A stretch of 64,000 nt of DNA, from the NCBI GenBank assembly GCA_928212115.1, contig CAKMRJ010005745.1, positions 69,239,586-69,303,585 of the forward strand, written 5' to 3'. A program made the translations under genes and the position numbers. Origin of the DNA: Lactuca virosa (Eukaryota > Streptophyta > Magnoliopsida > Asterales > Asteraceae). This document shows positions 59,861 to 64,000 of this stretch, one piece after another (the stretch's first letter is position 1; each line of letters opens with the position of its first letter). The notes beneath the pieces were generated by a model. The model was not told the DNA's origin and ran no database searches. It worked only from the letters and a program-made list of their open reading frames with translations.

Positions 59861-60532
59861 AAACTTATAATATTATAATAGTATAAGGGTTGAATTTTAA
59901 ACTTTTAAAATTCTACGGTTTGGAATTAAAATGTTCATTAGTGTGACTTTACAAATTCCAAAACTTGAGGGCAAGTTTTGAAACTCTTCAAAACTTTTCA
60001 TTTCCATAACTTATGAGTTTAATGACATTTTAAAGAAAAGACTTTTCATTTTCCATAACTTAAGGACAAGTTACGGAGTTCATTAAAGGCATTTAGATCA
60101 ATATTTTAATTAACACAATAATCAAATAATTTATGCATGATATAGTTGAACTCATAAGAACAAGATAATTCATATCAACAATCTTCAAGAAATTAGCCTA
60201 ATCATATAAACTAATACAAATCTTGAAATTATGACAATTATCTTTTAATTGGATAAGCATGATCATTACCATATCAAAAACAGATTTCATGGTTCAAAAA
60301 AACAGTTTCGGGTAATGATCTTAATCCAATTCTGGCCAAAAATTCGAAATTCTGCACACAGGAGCACCAACTCGGCGAGTACATGAACTGGACTCGTCGA
60401 GTTGGTCTGTTACAGAGTGGACTCGTCGAATCAGCCAGTGGAATCGGCGAGTTCACCTGTCAGATGCCAGAAAATCTATTTTTTTCAAATTTGAAAACCA
60501 ATAAGCATCAAGTATAACAAAAAACAATCCTA
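59049..60532 (-). other. Copia C2 leader
   Basis: Untranslated leader between PBS and gag. Contains a (TA)n tract (59817-59857) and, near the PBS, four ACTCGNCGAGT-type words at 60370-60452. Confidence 0.8.
60370..60452. repeat. ACTCGNCGAGT words in Copia C2 leader
   Basis: ACTCGGCGAGT (60370-60380), ACTCGTCGAGT (60392-60402), ACTCGTCGAAT (60421-60431), AATCGGCGAGT (60442-60452). Same word and about the same spacing as in the G2 gypsy LTRs. Confidence 0.9.
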
Positions 60533-60546
60533 GGCTCTGATACCCC
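60533..60546 (-). other. Copia C2 primer binding site
   Basis: GGGGTATCAGAGCC on the minus strand directly follows the LTR end CCCATCA. The GGTATCAGAGCC core is initiator-Met type. Confidence 0.85.
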
Positions 60547-61327
60547 TGATGGGTTTTGAACACTCTAACAACCTTATGGTGCACATGCAACCCTATATGC
60601 TTTGGATCTATGTTTTCTCTAGTTATACATGGAATTTGATTTTCCAAAGCGTTATCCTAACTAGCATACAAAGCATGGGTACTTGAACCACAAAAAGTAG
60701 TTAGATAACTTACCTCTTGTTGTAGCTTGTTAACTTGAACCTTTAAGAGCCTAGCACCCCAAATGTGATGCCTCAAATGCTTCACAAAACACCACCAACA
60801 ATGGAGGACTTGAGAGAGAATGACTTGCAAAAAAATCGGCTCTTATGATCGCTAAGAACAACTAGGTGTCGATTTTAGGAGCTAAGGGACTTCTTTTATA
60901 GTGTGACAAAGTCTAGGGTTTCATCCATGTAAAACTTAATGGACATGACCTTTCATACTACTTAGGATCCATGGGTTAAACCTCCATGGGCTATCCATGG
61001 ACTACCATATTGGTTTAGCCCATCCTAAATAACCATAGGCCCACACTATAAGAATCATTGATTTATCAAATCAATCCCCGTACATTTAATTAGTCTCTTT
61101 TGATCGCTAAATTAATTCAAAATTAATTATTGATCAATACTAATTAAATAATATGATTTCATATTAATATATTAGAACTTATAATATATTAATAAATCAT
61201 AAATAACCTCTTCTCAAAAATCCATCCTGTCAAATTGTTCCGGGGAAATGCAACCCAAATGAACCATGCTATATTCGGGTCAAGTACATACCAATTATAG
61301 TTATGGACTTAGACACCTTATCTAACA
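60547..61327 (-). repeat. Copia C2 5' LTR
   Basis: 781 bp; on the minus strand from TGTTAGATAAGGTGTC (61327) to AACCCATCA (60547). Its ends resemble those of Copia A and B LTRs, so these Copia elements are related. Only this LTR of the C family is in the window. Confidence 0.9.
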
Positions 61328-61339
61328 TTTATCACATAA

Positions 61340-62409
61340 GATATCACCCGCGGCATCATGAAGGCCACCCATGTGATTTTCGGTACCATCGAGGAGGCGA
61401 TTATGGAGTTGTTGGATGAGCGACTTGGAGCCCTTCGGGAAGAGATCACTACTCGACAGTTAAGAACACAGACTCCCTTTTTCAAGAGTTCAAGGCCTAT
61501 GGAGCTCCGTAGTTCTTTGGGGATAAGGAACCCATCACTATCCACCTCTAGATCGCTGACTTGGAGAATGCTCAGCGAACGTGTTTTTACCCTGAGGGGG
61601 TGAAGGTGGGGTTTGCCTTTTTCCTTCTGAGAGACCGAGCGCGTGATTGGAGGGATGAGGTCGGTTGAGCATTGGGATCTTCGACGGTGGTGGCCATGAC
61701 TTGGGAGGAGTTTGTTATGAGATTCTCGGAGGAGTTTGCACCAACGATCGACGTGCAACAGCTAGCGTGGGAGTTTTAGGATGTTTTCCATACTACTGAG
61801 ACTGTTGCGGAGATCACGCCAAAGTTCCGTGAGAGGGCTCTGTTGGTTCCGCAGTATGACGCGAATGAGGAGATGAACAAGACGAGAAATCATGACATGT
61901 TGAGGGATGATATCAAATATATTGTGAGCTTTTCGGGGTGCGAGATCCTAAATGATATGATTACGAGGGCCCGGGAACGGGAGATTGAGTTGGAGCTTCT
62001 GACGAAGCGAAAACTAGAGTAGGTGCATACAGTGGTGGGCCAGGCTAAAAAGCCCAAGACTTCTTGTTCACACACTAAAGTCCAGTAGGGTCAGAGTCAT
62101 TATGGAAAGTGAGGCAAGCCGCACGGTGAGGCATGTCGATCAGTGGGTTCGTGTTGTTTCATATGTGGACATACTGGTCATTTGTGTAGAGATTGCCCCG
62201 GGGCACACTGATTTGCTTTCATTATAATCAAACTGGCCATAAAAAGGCCGATTGTCCGAGGCTGACAGAAGAGGCAGTGACGACGTCTGAACCGATCACC
62301 ATGAAGATCACTTATGGCCGCCAGGTCAAGGAGGAGGCACCTATAGTGAAGAGAAGGGCATTTCATTTGATGGATGAGGAGGCGAGATGAGCACCTAATG
62401 TGATTACGG
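61340..62409 (+). pseudogene. gag: G3 gag, degraded
   Basis: An N-terminal helix (EEAIMELLDERLGALREEI) leads into a gypsy capsid domain read in other frames (FFGDKEPITIHLWIADLEN, DRARDWRDEVG, MTWEEFVMRFSEEFAP, TAEITPKFRERALLV-like). Two zinc knuckles follow at about 62155-62260. The first, CFICGHTGHLCRDC, is intact. In the second, CFHYNQTGHKKADC, the second Cys is Tyr. Gag ends at the intron-like insert. Confidence 0.85.
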
Positions 62410-62478
62410 GTATGTCTCCTTATCTTATTTATTATTATTTCCTTTGTTTATGATCATATTTTGTTAGATCATGTATAG
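62410..62478 (+). other. Intron-like 69 bp insert between gag and protease of G3
   Basis: Begins GTATGT and ends TATAG, is T-rich, and contains an in-frame TAG at 62464-62466. Removing it joins VITG to TFLVNG, the continuous reading found in G1 (EVITGTFLLN at about 4249-4278), which has no insert. Confidence 0.6.
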
Positions 62479-62870
62479 GGACTTTCTTAGTTAATGGTAT
62501 GACTGCTCATGTTCTGTTCGATTCGGGTGCCATCCGATCTTTTGTATTTCTTGCGCTTAACAAGAAGTTAAGTGATGCTCCTGGGATGTTAGATTACCCA
62601 TTGGAGGTAGAGATTGTTGATGATCTCTCAGTGAGTGCTTTGAAGGTTCATCAAGGGTGTGTTGTAAACTTACTCAACAAGAGATATCCGATTGATTTGG
62701 TTCTGATTACGTTGCGAGGGTTGAAGGTTTTTGTAGGGATGGATTGGTTGGGTCCCAATGGGGCCTTGATTGATTGTGACAACCTGTTCGGGAGAGTTCG
62801 AACCTCAAGTTAGGGAGAGCTGATTATTCATGGTGAGGAAGCTCAGCGCGGACCGACTCTCTGTTAATCC
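62479..62870 (+). pseudogene. G3 protease
   Basis: Aspartic protease with HVLFDSGAIRSFV (catalytic D-S-G near 62519) and VFVGMDWLGPNGA near 62730. Stops at 62813 and 62864 break it before the linker. Confidence 0.85.
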
Positions 62871-64000
62871 GTGAGGGCTAGGAGATATATTCAGCAGGGT
62901 TGTTCTGGATTTTTAGCCTATGTGGTGGATACTCAAGTTGAGGGCACAAAAACTGTGAGTGATTTGCCCGTCGATCGGAATTTTCTCGATGTATTTCCTG
63001 AGGACTTGCGTGGAGTGCCTCCCGAGAGGCATGTTGAGTTCCAGATTGATTTACTTCCTGGTACAACCATGATAGCCAAAGGTACTTCCAGACAAGGGGT
63101 TTATCAGACCAAGTAGCTCACATTGGGGAGCACCGATCCTATTCGAGAAAAGGAAGGACGATTCACACAGGATGTGCATTTACTACCGGGATTTGAATAA
63201 GCTAACGATGAAGAATCGTTACCCACTCCCTAGGATTGATGATCTATTTGACCAGCTCTAGGGCACATCTTGGTTCCCCAAGATTGAGTTGCAGTTAGCT
63301 TACCATCAGATGAGGGTCAGAGACGAGGTTGTGCATAAGACAAACTTCAAGACTCATTATGGTCATTATGTGTGCATGGTGATGCCATTCGGGCTCACCA
63401 TCGCACTAGTAACGTTCATGGATCTCATGAACTGGGTATGCATACCGATGTTAGATCGATCGGTGATCATGTTTATTGATGATATTCTGGTCTACTCCAA
63501 GACCAAGGATCAGCACAAGGATCATTTGCAGGAGATATTAGAGACTCTAAGGAGGGAGAGGTTATATGCCAAATTCTCCAAATGTGAGTTTTGGTTGCAC
63601 GCGCTGCTTCTTGGGGAACATCTTCAACCAGATTGGTATGTTGGTTGATCCGGCCAAGATTGAGGGTGTGAAGTGATGGGAGGTTCCGAGAACTCCATTG
63701 GAGATTCAGAGCTTTCTAGGTCTCGTGGGATATTATTGGAGATTTATCCAAGATTTCTCCAAGATTGTTGTGCCACTGACCCACTTGACAAATAAGAATG
63801 TAACTTTTTGGTAGGGGCCCGATCAACAGTCATCTTTTGATACGTTGAGACAGAGATTATCCGAGGCACCGATTCTCACACTGTCTGATGGCTTTGATGG
63901 TTTTGTAGTTTATTAAGATTGTCTATCTCACGATTGGGGTTGTACTGATGCAGAGGGGTTACGTGATTGCTTACTCTTCGAGGTAATTGAAGCCTCATGA
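62871..64000 (+). pseudogene. pol: G3 reverse transcriptase and start of RNase H
   Basis: The linker RRYIQQGCSGFLAYVVDT is followed by FPEDLRGVPPERHVEF. After a frameshift near 63085, RT covers about 63130-63640: YRDLNKLTMKNRYPLPRID, then LAYHQMRVRDEVVHK, VMPFGLT and catalytic MFIDDILVYSKT (63469-63504). A stop at 63262 and a frameshift near 63600 follow, then RNase H in pieces to the window edge. Confidence 0.88.

Larger units (their letters stand above)
61328..64000 (+). mobile_element. G3: Ty3/gypsy gag-pol fragment, runs out of window
   Basis: Plus-strand gag, protease, RT and start of RNase H of a gypsy element distinct from G1 (different gag and linker). Its 5' part is missing at the Copia C2 LTR. 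Stops and frameshifts are spread through all parts. Confidence 0.88.

Overview
This window is plant nuclear DNA made almost wholly of LTR retrotransposons. I see no host gene, rRNA, tRNA gene or CRISPR array. The element types (a Ty3/gypsy chromovirus with multi-kilobase LTRs, Copia elements with UBN2-type gag, LTRs rich in ACTCGNCGAGT or TACGGCCGTA words) fit a large Asteraceae genome such as lettuce. That assignment is from general recognition and has not been tested by any search. Nearly every coding region is broken, so the window looks like old, nested, silenced heterochromatin.

Layout. (1) 1-11368: a Tekay-like chromovirus (G1) with a cut 5' LTR, an extra ORF before gag, frameshifted gag-pol with a C-terminal chromodomain, and a 3.75 kb 3' LTR. 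(2) 11369-13070: a minus-strand LTR fragment with GTTTACGGCCGTAAAC words. (3) 13074-17141: a degraded minus-strand Copia element (B) whose 5' LTR abuts a partial 3' LTR of the next Copia. (4) 17142-21588 and 42774-43409: minus-strand Copia A, split by a nest of insertions. (5) 21594-42768: a non-coding Athila/Tat-like element (TSD CACTC). It holds a 3.4 kb solo LTR (25335-41715, TSD CCATA), which in turn holds a 13 kb Copia (28568-41550, TSD TTTAC). That Copia has gag, pol and a long unknown ORF after pol. (6) 43410-44240: an LTR fragment with variable short inverted repeats. (7) 44241-56476: a partial Copia (C1) interrupted by G2 (45029-54299, TSD TTCCT), a Gypsy-type element with remnants of gag and pol only. 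(8) 56477-61327: a second copy of the same Copia family (C2) with 5' LTR and PBS. (9) 61328-64000: a plus-strand gypsy gag-pol fragment (G3) with an intron-like insert between gag and protease.

The most interesting signals are structural. Five LTR families each carry their own short CG-centred inverted-repeat word. One of those words (ACTCGNCGAGT) also occurs in an unrelated Copia leader. Four tandem hairpins in the solo LTR keep a similar loop while both stem arms change together. Three LTR families share a GTGAGT...AACTCAC arrangement that looks like an intron inside the LTR leader. Two extra ORFs of unknown role are present: a probable tail-anchored protein before gag in G1, and an about 1.3 kilo-residue coiled-coil protein after pol in the 13 kb Copia.
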